A stretch of 64,000 nucleotides of DNA from JAITMY01 sp031549685 (lineage in GTDB: Bacteria > Bacteroidota > Bacteroidia > Bacteroidales > UBA932), in the NCBI GenBank assembly GCA_031549685.1, contig JAVBPG010000012.1:31344-95343 (forward strand). The letters run 5' to 3'. Positions within the stretch are counted from its first letter, which is position 1, and the number at the start of each line of letters is the position of its first letter. Positions 18,131-27,082 of this stretch are shown one piece after another. Below the pieces are notes generated by a model, which was not told the origin of the DNA, did no database searches, and was given only the letters and a program-made list of their open reading frames with translations. The translations under genes and the position numbers were made by a program.

Positions 18131-18796
18131 CTATTTTATTTCAACATCAAACAGGCCAATCCTTTCGCGCGCTCCTTTCTCCCCCTTGCAGGTCATGTAG
18201 TACACCCAGCGCAGCTGCACCAGCGGCTGGTTGCAGGCCTCGGCGGGGAGGTTTACCGTGTACGTTTGCTTGGTGTTGTACTTTACGCCGCCCTCGGCGG
18301 TGGTGGCGTTGTTAAAGGCGGTATTGGGCAGGGTGGTAAAATCGCCCGTGGTGCCCACGCGGTACTGCAGCGCCATGGCGTTGTTGTGCGCGGTTTCCTT
18401 AATTAAAACGGAGGTGTATTTTACCTGAACTTTATCTTTTCCCTTGGTGTCAATGGCCACCACTACGCCGCGCACGCGCTTGCCTTCGTTGCGGTCGTGC
18501 GCTGCTATGGCTATGCCGTTCTTGTAAGGCTCCCAGCCAAAGGTGGTTTCGCCGAATGGCGTAACGTCGCCGGTGCCGGGCGCTGTGGGTGCCTCGCTGC
18601 TGGTGCCGCTCGCAGGCTCATAGTCTGCTCTCGGGCTTTCGTGTACAGCAAGCCATGCGGGCAGCTGCTCGCCCGAAATTTGGCTAAACTTAAACGGCAG
18701 TTTTTGCACCTCGGGTTGCGTTTGCGCTGTGGCTACCGATGCGCCGAGCAAAATGGCTGAAAGAAGAATGGCAGAGGTCTTGATAGTGGTATTCAT
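18131..18796 (-). CDS. Small exported PUL protein sharing the N-terminal module of the giant surface protein
   Basis: A 221-residue protein with a signal peptide ending near residue 24 (VATA). The mature part aligns with residues about 30-265 of the next gene's product. Shared patterns are LP(F/W)..AVHE.......EPASG, a W..(F/Y)..G segment, R(T)RG.V.AI(D/N)TKGK, N.(M/L)(A/G)LQY(K/R)VG, and a final L(R)WVY(W/Y)M....GARE(R/K).GL. The family is not recognised; a beta-sandwich is likely. It lies 26 bases after SusD, so it is probably made with the SusCD pair and could be a surface or periplasmic glycan-binding accessory protein. Confidence 0.75.
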   Translation of the reverse strand: MNTTIKTSAILLSAILLGASVATAQTQPEVQKLPFKFSQISGEQLPAWLAVHESPRADYEPASGTSSEAPTAPGTGDVTPFGETTFGWEPYKNGIAIAAHDRNEGKRVRGVVVAIDTKGKDKVQVKYTSVLIKETAHNNAMALQYRVGTTGDFTTLPNTAFNNATTAEGGVKYNTKQTYTVNLPAEACNQPLVQLRWVYYMTCKGEKGARERIGLFDVEIK

Positions 18797-18822
18797 GGCT
18801 TATATTTTTTATAATTAAATTT

Positions 18823-20529
18823 TTAGTATCCAAAGTTTTGTACCAGGTTTTTGTTTTCGCGAATTTCGCGCGCCGGTATGGGGTAAAGGTTGTGTATGCG
18901 CGGGTTGAACCGGCCTGCCGGCGTGGCGTAGGAGAATGAGTTGCCCATTAACCCCGTGTAGTTGGGGGGCGGCCCAATGGCATCGCGCGTGGCAATCAAC
19001 TTTTGTCCCAGCACGTTCCAGCGAATGAGGTCGGCGCGGCGGCCGGGCAGCTCAAAGCACAGCTCGCGGGCGCGCTCGTCCATGAGCGTGGCGCGGAAGG
19101 CATCCTTGCTTCCGCCAAAGTCGGCCGAGGTGTAGTCGCCGGCGTTGGTAAAGTTAAACGCGCGGTAGCGCACCCTGTTGATGTACGGAATGGCGGCGTC
19201 GGGGCCCATGAGCTCGTTCTCCACCTCGGCGCGCATGAGCAGTATGTCGGCGTAGCGCAGCAGCACGGCGTTGACGTTGGTGTTGTTGTTATCGTTGGGC
19301 AGGCCTGCGTGCCAGTCGCGGCGCCACTTGCCGGGCGCGCTGTTATAGTAGTTGGCGTTGTTGTAGTACACGTATATATTTTGGCCTTTGGTGGCGGCGG
19401 CAGTATCAACTTTAATTTGGTAATCGGCAATGGCGGTGTGCTTGCGTACATCGCCCGGTTCAAATTTGTTGGCAAATACCAGCTGCGTTTTGATAAATGA
19501 GTTGGCGCGGCCAAAGTTGGAATTTTGATCTATGGAGGGGCCGTTGTAGGTGCCCCAGGTGCCGCTGTGCTTGGTTTCGCCCGATGGGTTGTAAAAAGCG
19601 ACCTCGAAAATGGTTTCGGTGTGGTCAATCAGGTATTCGCAAAAGTTGCGGAACAGCTGCTCGTAGCAGTCCTTGCTTTTACGGTTATCGTAGGTGTCGT
19701 ACAGCTTGTACATGCCCATGTTTATAACCTTCTCTGTCCAAAACCGTACCTGCTCGTAGTAGCTGTTGCGGTCGCTCTCGCCGGGACGGTGCATTTCGCC
19801 GCTGCGGTTTAGCGAGTAGCCTGCGCGAAACAGGTACACGCGCGCCAGCATGCCTGCGGCAGCGCCTTGCGTAGCGCGCTCGCTGGGGTGGTCGTACTGT
19901 GCGGGGAGCACGGCGTATGCCGCCTCCAAATCTTTTATAATTTGTACGTAAATGCTATCGCGGTCGGTTTGCGGCAGCATAAGGTTGTCGCCGGGCTTGG
20001 TGGGCGTGAGGGTAAAGGGAACATCGCCAAACAGCCGCACCAGGTCGAAGTAGCACAGGGCGCGCAAAAATTTTGCTTCGCCTACCAGCGTGGCTATTTT
20101 AAACGAGTCGCTGCGCTCGTAGCTGTGGGCTTTTACGCCCTCCACCACGTTGTTGGCGCGGTTAATGCCGGCGTAGTAGTCGTTCCACGTGTTTTCGAAC
20201 CAGGCATGGGCGGCGTATATGTTGTAGTGCCCAATGTCGCGCGCGGTGTGGCCTATGCCGGTTATGCCCTCTACGTACGAAATGTCGGTGTCGGTGTCGT
20301 ACACCATGGCGTTCTGGCCGTAGGTATCCATTTCGCTGAATACTTCGTACACGCCGCGCACCGCCATTTCGGTAAGGGATACGGAGCTGAAGTATTCATC
20401 GGTGTCGTACACGCCGTGCAGCTCCTCTTCGAGCTGGTTGTCGCACGATAGCAGCGACAGCTGTCCGCACAGCATTGCCAGCATGGCAACGCGCGTTAAG
20501 TACCGTTGGGTGGAAAATATTTTTTTCAT
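18823..20529 (-). CDS. SusD/RagB-family nutrient-binding lipoprotein
   Basis: A 568-residue protein with a lipoprotein leader (LSLLSC, Cys29) and the usual start of the mature chain (CDNQLEEELHGVYDTDEYFSS). The family's TPR-like helices (ALCYFDLVRLFGDVPF, AEVENELMGPDAAIPYINRVR) and the C-terminal region (ERARELCFELPGRRADLIRW, NPRIHNLYPIPAREI) are present. SusD proteins form a lid on the SusC barrel at the outer surface and bind the oligosaccharide. It starts 13 bases after SusC, so it is co-transcribed. Confidence 0.95.
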   Translation of the reverse strand: MKKIFSTQRYLTRVAMLAMLCGQLSLLSCDNQLEEELHGVYDTDEYFSSVSLTEMAVRGVYEVFSEMDTYGQNAMVYDTDTDISYVEGITGIGHTARDIGHYNIYAAHAWFENTWNDYYAGINRANNVVEGVKAHSYERSDSFKIATLVGEAKFLRALCYFDLVRLFGDVPFTLTPTKPGDNLMLPQTDRDSIYVQIIKDLEAAYAVLPAQYDHPSERATQGAAAGMLARVYLFRAGYSLNRSGEMHRPGESDRNSYYEQVRFWTEKVINMGMYKLYDTYDNRKSKDCYEQLFRNFCEYLIDHTETIFEVAFYNPSGETKHSGTWGTYNGPSIDQNSNFGRANSFIKTQLVFANKFEPGDVRKHTAIADYQIKVDTAAATKGQNIYVYYNNANYYNSAPGKWRRDWHAGLPNDNNNTNVNAVLLRYADILLMRAEVENELMGPDAAIPYINRVRYRAFNFTNAGDYTSADFGGSKDAFRATLMDERARELCFELPGRRADLIRWNVLGQKLIATRDAIGPPPNYTGLMGNSFSYATPAGRFNPRIHNLYPIPAREIRENKNLVQNFGY

Positions 20530-20542
20530 GATGCGATGTTTT

Positions 20543-23500
20543 TTAGAATGCTAAGTTAGCTCCGAATACTACCGACAGGCTGCGCGGGTACGCTCCCCAG
20601 TCCACGCCGGGCGTAAGGCCGCCGTTGGGCTTTACGTTTACCTCGGGGTCGTAGCCGCTGTACGAGTTGAAGTTGTGCAGGTTGTACACCGAGCCGTACA
20701 CGCGCAGGCTGCTTACGTACACCTTTTTCATCCACCTTTCGGGCAGCGTGTAGCCCAGCGTAATGTTGTTGATGCGGAAAAACGAGCCGCTCTCTACATA
20801 GCCCGAGTGGAAGAGCAGGTTGGATGTTCCGACTACTGAAGCAAAACCTCGGCCCTCGTTTAAGCGCTGCAAATCCTCAAGCGATGTAACCCGCACTCCG
20901 CTCTCATCTACGTAGGTGTAGCGGTCGTTGACAAAGCCCAGCGAGTTGCGGTTGCCGGTGTTCATTTTGGTGTAGTACATTTTGTTGGCGTTGTACACCT
21001 GGTTGCCGTACGAGAAGTTGAAGAACAGCGTAAGGTCAAAGTTGCCCACGGGGGAGCTGTACGTAAAGGTGTTGGTAAGGCCGCCGTATAGCTTGGGCGC
21101 GGCGTTGCCTATCACGGTCATGTCGTCGGTGGTAATTTTTCCGTCGCCGTTCACATCCTCGAACTTCCAGCTGCCGGGCGCCAGCGTAGCCACCGTGGTG
21201 GCATCGTAGGGTATGCCGCTTTTCAAGGCATACTTTTTGCTTGCTGCATCGTACGACTCAAAGTCCTGGGCCGTGTATATGCCGGCCAGCTTGTAGCCGT
21301 ACATCTGCCCCAGCGGGTCGCCCTCGCGTATGATGTAGTCGTCGTAGTTAAAGTCGGCCGTGCCGGTCCAGCCCGAGCGCTTGGTAAAGTAGCCTTGGGG
21401 GTCGTTCAGGGCAACTACCTTGTTGCGGTTGACGGAGAGGTTGAGGTTGGTAGTCCACTCAAAGCCGCTGCGCCTTACGTTTAAGGTGGTAAGGGTAAAC
21501 TCCACGCCCATGTTCTGCGTTTTCCCCACATTTTCCATTACCGTGGTGTAGCCCGAGCTGCCGGGTATGTTGCTTTCGAGCAAAAGGTCGTGGGTGGAGT
21601 TGAGGTACAGGTCGGTTACCAGCTGTATGCGCTGCTCCAGAAATCCGAAGTCGATACCCAGGTTGCGCTGCACGGTGGTTTCCCACCTCAGGTTGGGGTT
21701 GCTAAGCGCCGATGGTACGTACGAGGCTATGGGCTGATTATTTTCGGGCTGAAACGACGGCTCCATGGTTGCCCTCGAAAGGTTGTTGCCTATGCGGTTG
21801 TTGCCCGAGGTACCTATGCTGGCGCGCAGCTTGAGGTTCGAAAATACGTTCAGGTCTTTGATAAATTGCTCATCGGAGGCGCGCCATGCTCCCGATACCG
21901 AAGGAAAGACTCCCCACTTATTGTTTTTGCCGAACTTGGATGAGCCGTCGGCGCGCAGGGTGGCGGCAAATATGTAGCGCGACTTGTAGCTGTAGTTGGC
22001 GCGGGCAAAGAAGGAAATAAGCCGTTGCTCCTCGGTTACGTAGGTCTGTGGTATGCCGGGTGTGCGGCCCAGCTGCATACTTTCTGTGCCTTGGTTCTCA
22101 TCGGGGAAGTTGCGCGCCGAGGTAAGCAGCGTTGTTACCTTTTGGTAGTAGTCCTCCTGCCCCAGCATGATATCGCCGCTGTGCGAGGTGGGTAAATATG
22201 GTTTTAAGTTGAGCGTAAGCGTATTGTTGTACGTCCACCCGTTTGTTTCCGCCTGGCTGATGGATCCGTAGGGGGCCTTCGCGTTTCTGGCCTGCCGCGT
22301 TTGGGAGGTGTAAAATTCGTCCTGCCGGTACGCCTTATTACGCAGCCCCGCCATGCCGCGGTAGGTAAGGTTGGGCAAAATGTTGAACTCCACATCGGCG
22401 TTGAGCGTCAAATACTTGTTTTGCTTGGTCCGCTGCTCGCCCTCAATGGACATGATGGGGTTTTGCAGCTGGTTGCCGCTTCCTTCCTCCAGCAAATCGT
22501 CAACCTGCATGGTTAGCAATTGGCTGTCGTCGCCCTTGATGCCGTAGGTGGGGCGGTACTGAATGATGTGCACCATGCGGCTGAACTGCCCCGACTCGTT
22601 GAGCGAGCCGATGCCGGTAACTTTGTCCTGCGTGTACGATACGTTGGTGTTGAACTTGAGCCTGTCGTTGGCCTTGTGGCTCAGGCGCGAGCGCAGCGAG
22701 TAGCGGTCCAGCCCGCTGCCCTGCAGTATGCCGCCGTCCTTGTTCCACGAGCCCGACAGGTTGTAGCGCGTGGTTTTGTTGCCGCCGCTGATGCCCACCT
22801 TGTAAAATTGCGTGGTGGTGCCCTGATCGAACACCTCTTTTTGCCAGTTGATGCCCGGCCTGTTGTTGTACAGCGAGTCCATGGCCGAGTAGGGGCCGTA
22901 GTACTGCTCGTAGCTGTTTACGTTAAAGCGGCTGTTGATGCCCAGCGCCGCCCGCTCGTACTCCAGGTCTACAAATTCGCGCGGGTTCAGTACGTCTAAG
23001 TATTTATTTATCTGTTTTATACCAAAGTACGTGTCGAAAGTTACGCTAACCTTGGCGTCGCGGCCGCTTTTGGTGGTAATAACCACCACGCCGTGGGCGC
23101 CGCGTGCGCCGTAAATGGCGGTGGCCGAGGCATCTTTCAATACATCAATGGTGCCAATATCCGATGGGTCAATGCCCTTAAGCCCGTCATCGCTCGGGAA
23201 GCCATCTATAATATACAGCGGCTCATTGCTTTGTGTAATGGAGTTGCCGCCGCGGATTTTAATGCTCAGCTCGGCGTCGGGCGAGCCCTGCGACTGGGTA
23301 ACCTGCACGCCGGCAATGCGTCCGCCCAAGGCCACCGCTGCGTCGGCCACCGGCACCTTGGCCATATCGGCCGCCTTAACCGATGATATGGAGCCGGTTA
23401 GGTCGCGGCGCACGGCCGAGCCGTAGCCCACCATAACCACCTCCTCCAGCATGGTGGTCGAGGGCTGGAGCCGTATGTTGACCTGCGTGCGGCCGTTGAC

Positions 23501-23755
23501 CGCTACCTCCTTGGTTTCGTAGCCCATAAGGTTAACGACCAGAATGGAGTTGGGATCCTTGAGGCTGATTTTGAAGGCTCCGTCAATATCGGCAAAAACG
23601 CCTGTGGTAGAGCCTTTTACAACAACGCTCGCGCCGGCCAAAGGAGCGTTATCGGCATCGAATACAGAGCCCCGCAGCTCAAGGTTTTGTGCTGCCAAAC
23701 CGGAGCAGAGCCCGATAAAGCCCAACAGCAGCAGTGTTAGTTTTTTGGTAATCAT
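20543..23755 (-). CDS. SusC/RagA-family TonB-dependent outer-membrane transporter
   Basis: A 1070-residue protein. After a signal peptide (ending LAAQ, residues 19-22) comes a CarboxypepD_reg-like beta domain (LRGSVFDADNAPLAGASVVV...), a TonB-box-like stretch, and the plug (VKAADMAKVPVADAAVALGG, IRGGNSITQSNEPLYIIDG, DASATAIYGARGAHGV). A 22-strand-type barrel follows, ending SLSVVFGANLAF with a terminal Phe. There is no N-terminal STN domain, so it should not signal to an anti-sigma factor. With SusD it should import glycosaminoglycan oligosaccharides into the periplasm. It is the first gene of the SusC-to-lyase transcription unit, with a TAnnTTTG box 41-48 bases upstream. Confidence 0.96.
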   Translation of the reverse strand: MITKKLTLLLLGFIGLCSGLAAQNLELRGSVFDADNAPLAGASVVVKGSTTGVFADIDGAFKISLKDPNSILVVNLMGYETKEVAVNGRTQVNIRLQPSTTMLEEVVMVGYGSAVRRDLTGSISSVKAADMAKVPVADAAVALGGRIAGVQVTQSQGSPDAELSIKIRGGNSITQSNEPLYIIDGFPSDDGLKGIDPSDIGTIDVLKDASATAIYGARGAHGVVVITTKSGRDAKVSVTFDTYFGIKQINKYLDVLNPREFVDLEYERAALGINSRFNVNSYEQYYGPYSAMDSLYNNRPGINWQKEVFDQGTTTQFYKVGISGGNKTTRYNLSGSWNKDGGILQGSGLDRYSLRSRLSHKANDRLKFNTNVSYTQDKVTGIGSLNESGQFSRMVHIIQYRPTYGIKGDDSQLLTMQVDDLLEEGSGNQLQNPIMSIEGEQRTKQNKYLTLNADVEFNILPNLTYRGMAGLRNKAYRQDEFYTSQTRQARNAKAPYGSISQAETNGWTYNNTLTLNLKPYLPTSHSGDIMLGQEDYYQKVTTLLTSARNFPDENQGTESMQLGRTPGIPQTYVTEEQRLISFFARANYSYKSRYIFAATLRADGSSKFGKNNKWGVFPSVSGAWRASDEQFIKDLNVFSNLKLRASIGTSGNNRIGNNLSRATMEPSFQPENNQPIASYVPSALSNPNLRWETTVQRNLGIDFGFLEQRIQLVTDLYLNSTHDLLLESNIPGSSGYTTVMENVGKTQNMGVEFTLTTLNVRRSGFEWTTNLNLSVNRNKVVALNDPQGYFTKRSGWTGTADFNYDDYIIREGDPLGQMYGYKLAGIYTAQDFESYDAASKKYALKSGIPYDATTVATLAPGSWKFEDVNGDGKITTDDMTVIGNAAPKLYGGLTNTFTYSSPVGNFDLTLFFNFSYGNQVYNANKMYYTKMNTGNRNSLGFVNDRYTYVDESGVRVTSLEDLQRLNEGRGFASVVGTSNLLFHSGYVESGSFFRINNITLGYTLPERWMKKVYVSSLRVYGSVYNLHNFNSYSGYDPEVNVKPNGGLTPGVDWGAYPRSLSVVFGANLAF

Positions 23756-23795
23756 GGATCTTATGTTTTATGGAGGACAGAGAAAGAACTTGGGG

Positions 23796-23803
23796 CAAAC
23801 TTA
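23796..23803 (-). promoter_or_regulatory. Putative -7 element upstream of SusC
   Basis: On the minus strand TAAGTTTG fits the Bacteroidota -7 consensus TAnnTTTG, about 41 bases before the SusC start codon. A good -33 TTTG at normal spacing was not seen, so activation by a regulator is likely. Confidence 0.5.
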
Positions 23804-23845
23804 GCCCTACCGTCCAAAAAATGCGCTCATTAGCGTTTTTAATAA

Positions 23846-23901
23846 TTGCACAACCGCTCAATCCTGTTTTGAATTTGTGCAAATGACTTTCAATCTTGTT
23901 T
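23846..23901. promoter_or_regulatory. Candidate regulator-binding repeats upstream of SusC
   Basis: TTGCACAA at 23846-23853 and its exact inverse TTGTGCAA at 23875-23882 overlap with a direct repeat TCAATC(C/T)TGTTT (23858-23869 and 23890-23901) with a 32-base period. They lie 43-98 bases upstream of the -7 box, where an activator such as the hybrid two-component regulator could bind. Function is inferred. Confidence 0.4.
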
Positions 23902-24013
23902 AATATATTTTATAATATATTTATAATGAATGCATTGTGGAGTGAACAGGGGGCGTTGAAAAGAGTATTCAGGAGTGTTAAATTGTAAGTTTAGGCTGAG
24001 GAAAAGGCGATTT

Positions 24014-25276
24014 TTACTTTTTCTTTCTCAGCGAGATGGTCTTGTTGTTGATGAGCGGCCGCGCCCAGAAGCCAATGCTGAGAATGTAGGCTAATGGTAC
24101 TACGATAAACAACATAGCCCATTGTAAACCAATAATATCAGCAAGTGCGCCCACCACCAGCGGGCCCACGGCGCCACCGGCAATGCCCGAGCACAGGATA
24201 CCCGCAAACGAGCCGTGGTGGTTGCTTACCGAGTTGAGCCCCGTGGACATAATGCTCGAAAACATGACCGAAATGAAAAAGGCTATGAGCGGAAATGCCA
24301 CCATGGCCACCTTTGTGCTGCCAAGTAGGGCGATGATTAAAAATGCGATAGCGCCAACGGCCGCCACCTTTAAAATGTCGCGCACATCGAACAGCTTCAT
24401 GGCCAGCAGCCCCACTAAGCAGCCAACGGACATGGCGCCCCAAAACCAGCCCACCACCTTTACGCCGTCAACGGGCGGCACGTTGTGGTAAGCCCGTAGA
24501 AATTCCGCTATCCAGTTTGCAATTCCTTGTTCTGTAGCTACATAAGCAAAAATACCGAAGAAAAACAGGATGACGTACTTGTTCTTGAGTAAGTCCAGGT
24601 AGCTGCTCAGCGAGCCCGATTTTTCGCTTTCCTCCAGCTTTATTTTAGGAAACGAAACCAGCGCCACCACCACAATAATTACCGCCAACACCATGGCAAA
24701 CACCCAGTAAAGCGATACCCAGGGCAGCTCGGGAGGGGTAACTTTGGACAGGAGCGAAAGGAGGGCGCCGTGCGCCGCCCCGCCGGCGCTGAGCGCGGTT
24801 ACTAAGTAGGAGTACACAAAGGGGCTGACGAACGAGGCCAGGCCGAAAACCAGCTGCCCCAGCACCGAAAAAAAGGCAAAGTTCTCTTCGCCTCCGGCCA
24901 CGCGCTTCAGCGGGTTGATAACGGTTTGCAGCATGGCCATGCCCAAGCCTATAATGAAGCACGATACCAGCAGCACCTCGTACTTGGGCGCAAGGGCAAA
25001 CAGCAGCGAGGCCAGCAGCGGCATGCTAAAGCCAATGAGCAGCACCGTTTTTTCGCTCCATTTTTCTATCATAATGCCTGCCGGAATGGACATTACGGCG
25101 TAGGCCAGGAAGAACGAGGTGGGAATAAAGCCTGCCATCCACAGGTGCGACAGCTTAAAGTTGCTGATAATGTCGGGGATGAGCGGCCCCATGATGTTGG
25201 TTATAAAGGATATTACAAACCAAAATACCATAATGAGCCCGACAATACCGTAGGAGCGAGTGCGTGTGGTGGTCAT
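24014..25276 (-). CDS. MFS sugar:H+ symporter of the FucP/GluP (FHS) type
   Basis: A 420-residue inner-membrane protein with about 12 hydrophobic segments. The segment GLGMAMLQTVINPL and SNHHGSFAGILCSGIAGGAVGPL are typical of the fucose/glucose/galactose-H+ symporter family, and the first segment has ITNIMGPLIPDI. It should move a monosaccharide released in the periplasm into the cytoplasm for the ROK kinase. GlcNAc, GalNAc or a keto-uronate are all possible; the sequence does not decide. It is the last gene of the GH88-to-importer unit, 258 bases before SusC. Confidence 0.88.
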   Translation of the reverse strand: MTTTRTRSYGIVGLIMVFWFVISFITNIMGPLIPDIISNFKLSHLWMAGFIPTSFFLAYAVMSIPAGIMIEKWSEKTVLLIGFSMPLLASLLFALAPKYEVLLVSCFIIGLGMAMLQTVINPLKRVAGGEENFAFFSVLGQLVFGLASFVSPFVYSYLVTALSAGGAAHGALLSLLSKVTPPELPWVSLYWVFAMVLAVIIVVVALVSFPKIKLEESEKSGSLSSYLDLLKNKYVILFFFGIFAYVATEQGIANWIAEFLRAYHNVPPVDGVKVVGWFWGAMSVGCLVGLLAMKLFDVRDILKVAAVGAIAFLIIALLGSTKVAMVAFPLIAFFISVMFSSIMSTGLNSVSNHHGSFAGILCSGIAGGAVGPLVVGALADIIGLQWAMLFIVVPLAYILSIGFWARPLINNKTISLRKKK

Positions 25277-25330
25277 ATACGTGGTTTAAAATTGTTTTTG
25301 ATAATAGTTTGAGATTGTTTCAGGTATGTT

Positions 25331-25385
25331 GTCATTGCGGGCTTGACCCGCAATCCCATGCTACAGCGTCATTGCGAGCAATGAC
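25331..25385. repeat. GTCATTGCGGG-family repeat between sulfatase and importer genes
   Basis: A hairpin GCGGGCTTGACCCGC within GTCATT...AATCC is followed by GTCATTGCGAGCAATGAC, itself a hairpin. Same family as the repeats at 10966, 18099, 30337 and 33970. Confidence 0.75.
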
Positions 25386-25425
25386 GTTCTTGGCGAATAA
25401 TCCCACAATGGATTACATCATTTTC

Positions 25426-27081
25426 CTACCGCAGCTGCTCAACGCCCTTAAAAAACTCGTGCTGCTTTTCGTCGGGGTCGGTGTCCTTATACTGCTGCTG
25501 CAAATTTTCCAACTCTTTGTGTAAATCCTTTTGCACTTCGGCGTATTGCGCTTGTCCGTACAGGTTATGCATTTCGTGCGGGTCGGTTTGCAGGTCGTAC
25601 AGCTCCCAGTAGTCGGCATCGTTGTAAAAGTGAATGAGCTTGTACCTGTCGGTGCGCAGGCCGTAGTGCCGCATTACCATGTGCCACGAGGGATACTCGT
25701 AGTAGTGGTAGTACACGGCCTTGCGCCAATCTTTGGGCGCCTTGCCGTTGTTTTCCAATACGGGTTTTAGCGATGCGCCTTGCATTTCCTGCGGTACGGC
25801 AAGGCCTGCCAAATCCAGCAGGGTAGGGGCAAAGTCCACGTTCATGGATAGCGCGCTGGAAGTTGTTCCCGCCTTTACCTTTGCGGGGTAGCGCACCAGC
25901 AGCGGCATGCGCTGGCTTTCCTCGTACATAAAGCGCTTGTCGAACCAGCCGTGCTCGCCAAGGAAAAATCCCTGGTCGGAGGTGTACACTACAATGGTGT
26001 TATCCAGCTCGCCTGTTTTTTCGAGGTAGCGTAAAATTTCGCCCACGCTTTCATCTACCGCCAGTATGGTGCTCAGGTAATCCTGCATGTAGCACTGGTA
26101 CTTGAACTTAACCAGCTCTTCGGGCGTGCGTTTTTTCGACTTGAACTCCTCCCACCTTTTCTCGTACCGCGCGTTCCAATTTTTCTTTTCCTCGTCGCTC
26201 ATTCTGTCGTACACGGCCTTGAGGCGCATCAGCTCATCGCCCTGGCGGTTGGCGGCCAGCACATCGGCCTTGTTCACATCGGTTTTGTGCAGCGCCACGT
26301 AGTTGTGCGCCTTATCCAGCTCCTCGCCCGTGGCTATTTTCAGGTCGTAGGTAAGCCACATGTGCTTGGCTATCTCCATCATTTGCCGGCGCGCCGCCTC
26401 GCCGCGATTTTTATAATTGTCCAACAAATTTTCCGGCTCGGGAAAAATGGTGTGCTCAAAAGCGTTGAGGTGTCGCTGCGCGGGCATCCAGCTGCGGTGC
26501 GGCGCCTTGTGGTAGCACAGCACGGAGAATGGCTTCGACTTATCTCTTCTTTCTAAAAACGAAATTGTTTTTTGCGTAATAATGTCGGTAACGTAACCCT
26601 GCTCCACCTTTTTTACCCCGTTTTCAACAAACTCCGGTCGGTAGTAGTCGCCCTGCCCGGGCAGAATTGACCAAAAGTCGAAGCCCTGCGGGTCGGAGTT
26701 GAGGTGCCACTTGCCTATAAGCGCCGTTTGGTAGCCGCTCCGCTGAAGCAACTTGGGATATGTAACTTGATTTCCATCAAAGGTTTGCGAATTGTCGGTA
26801 AAACCGTTTACGTGGCTGAATTTTCCGGTAAGGATGCAGGCGCGCGACGGCCCCGAAATGGAGTTGGTTACGTAGCAGTTGTCAAAGCGCATGCCCTCAT
26901 CGGCCAGCCTGTCCAGGTTGGGTGTTTTGATGAGCCGGCTGCCGTAGGCGCTAATGGCTTGCGCGCTGTGGTCGTCGGTCATGATGAATAAAATGTTGGG
27001 CTGCCTGGGTGCCTTGCTGCACGATGAAAATCCGCAGGCCAATGCGGGTAGCGCCGCCAGTATGAGGTGTTTTTGTTGCAT
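25426..27081 (-). CDS. Sulfatase, probable GlcNAc-6-O-sulfatase (S1_11-like), serine type
   Basis: A 551-residue lipoprotein (GFSSC, Cys21). The sulfatase signature is SGPSRACILTG with Ser76 as the formylglycine precursor, so it needs an anaerobic maturase (anSME), not seen in this window. Metal ligands come from MTDDH (34-38), YTSDQGFFLGEHGWFDKRF and GKWHL. The overall sequence, including FSVLCYHKAPHRSWMP and the length, resembles Bacteroides and Pedobacter heparan GlcNAc-6-O-sulfatases. It should act in the periplasm on 6-O-sulfated glucosamine. Its ATG lies one base past the PL8 stop, so translation of the two is probably coupled. Confidence 0.88.
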   Translation of the reverse strand: MQQKHLILAALPALACGFSSCSKAPRQPNILFIMTDDHSAQAISAYGSRLIKTPNLDRLADEGMRFDNCYVTNSISGPSRACILTGKFSHVNGFTDNSQTFDGNQVTYPKLLQRSGYQTALIGKWHLNSDPQGFDFWSILPGQGDYYRPEFVENGVKKVEQGYVTDIITQKTISFLERRDKSKPFSVLCYHKAPHRSWMPAQRHLNAFEHTIFPEPENLLDNYKNRGEAARRQMMEIAKHMWLTYDLKIATGEELDKAHNYVALHKTDVNKADVLAANRQGDELMRLKAVYDRMSDEEKKNWNARYEKRWEEFKSKKRTPEELVKFKYQCYMQDYLSTILAVDESVGEILRYLEKTGELDNTIVVYTSDQGFFLGEHGWFDKRFMYEESQRMPLLVRYPAKVKAGTTSSALSMNVDFAPTLLDLAGLAVPQEMQGASLKPVLENNGKAPKDWRKAVYYHYYEYPSWHMVMRHYGLRTDRYKLIHFYNDADYWELYDLQTDPHEMHNLYGQAQYAEVQKDLHKELENLQQQYKDTDPDEKQHEFFKGVEQLR

Positions 27082-27082
27082 A

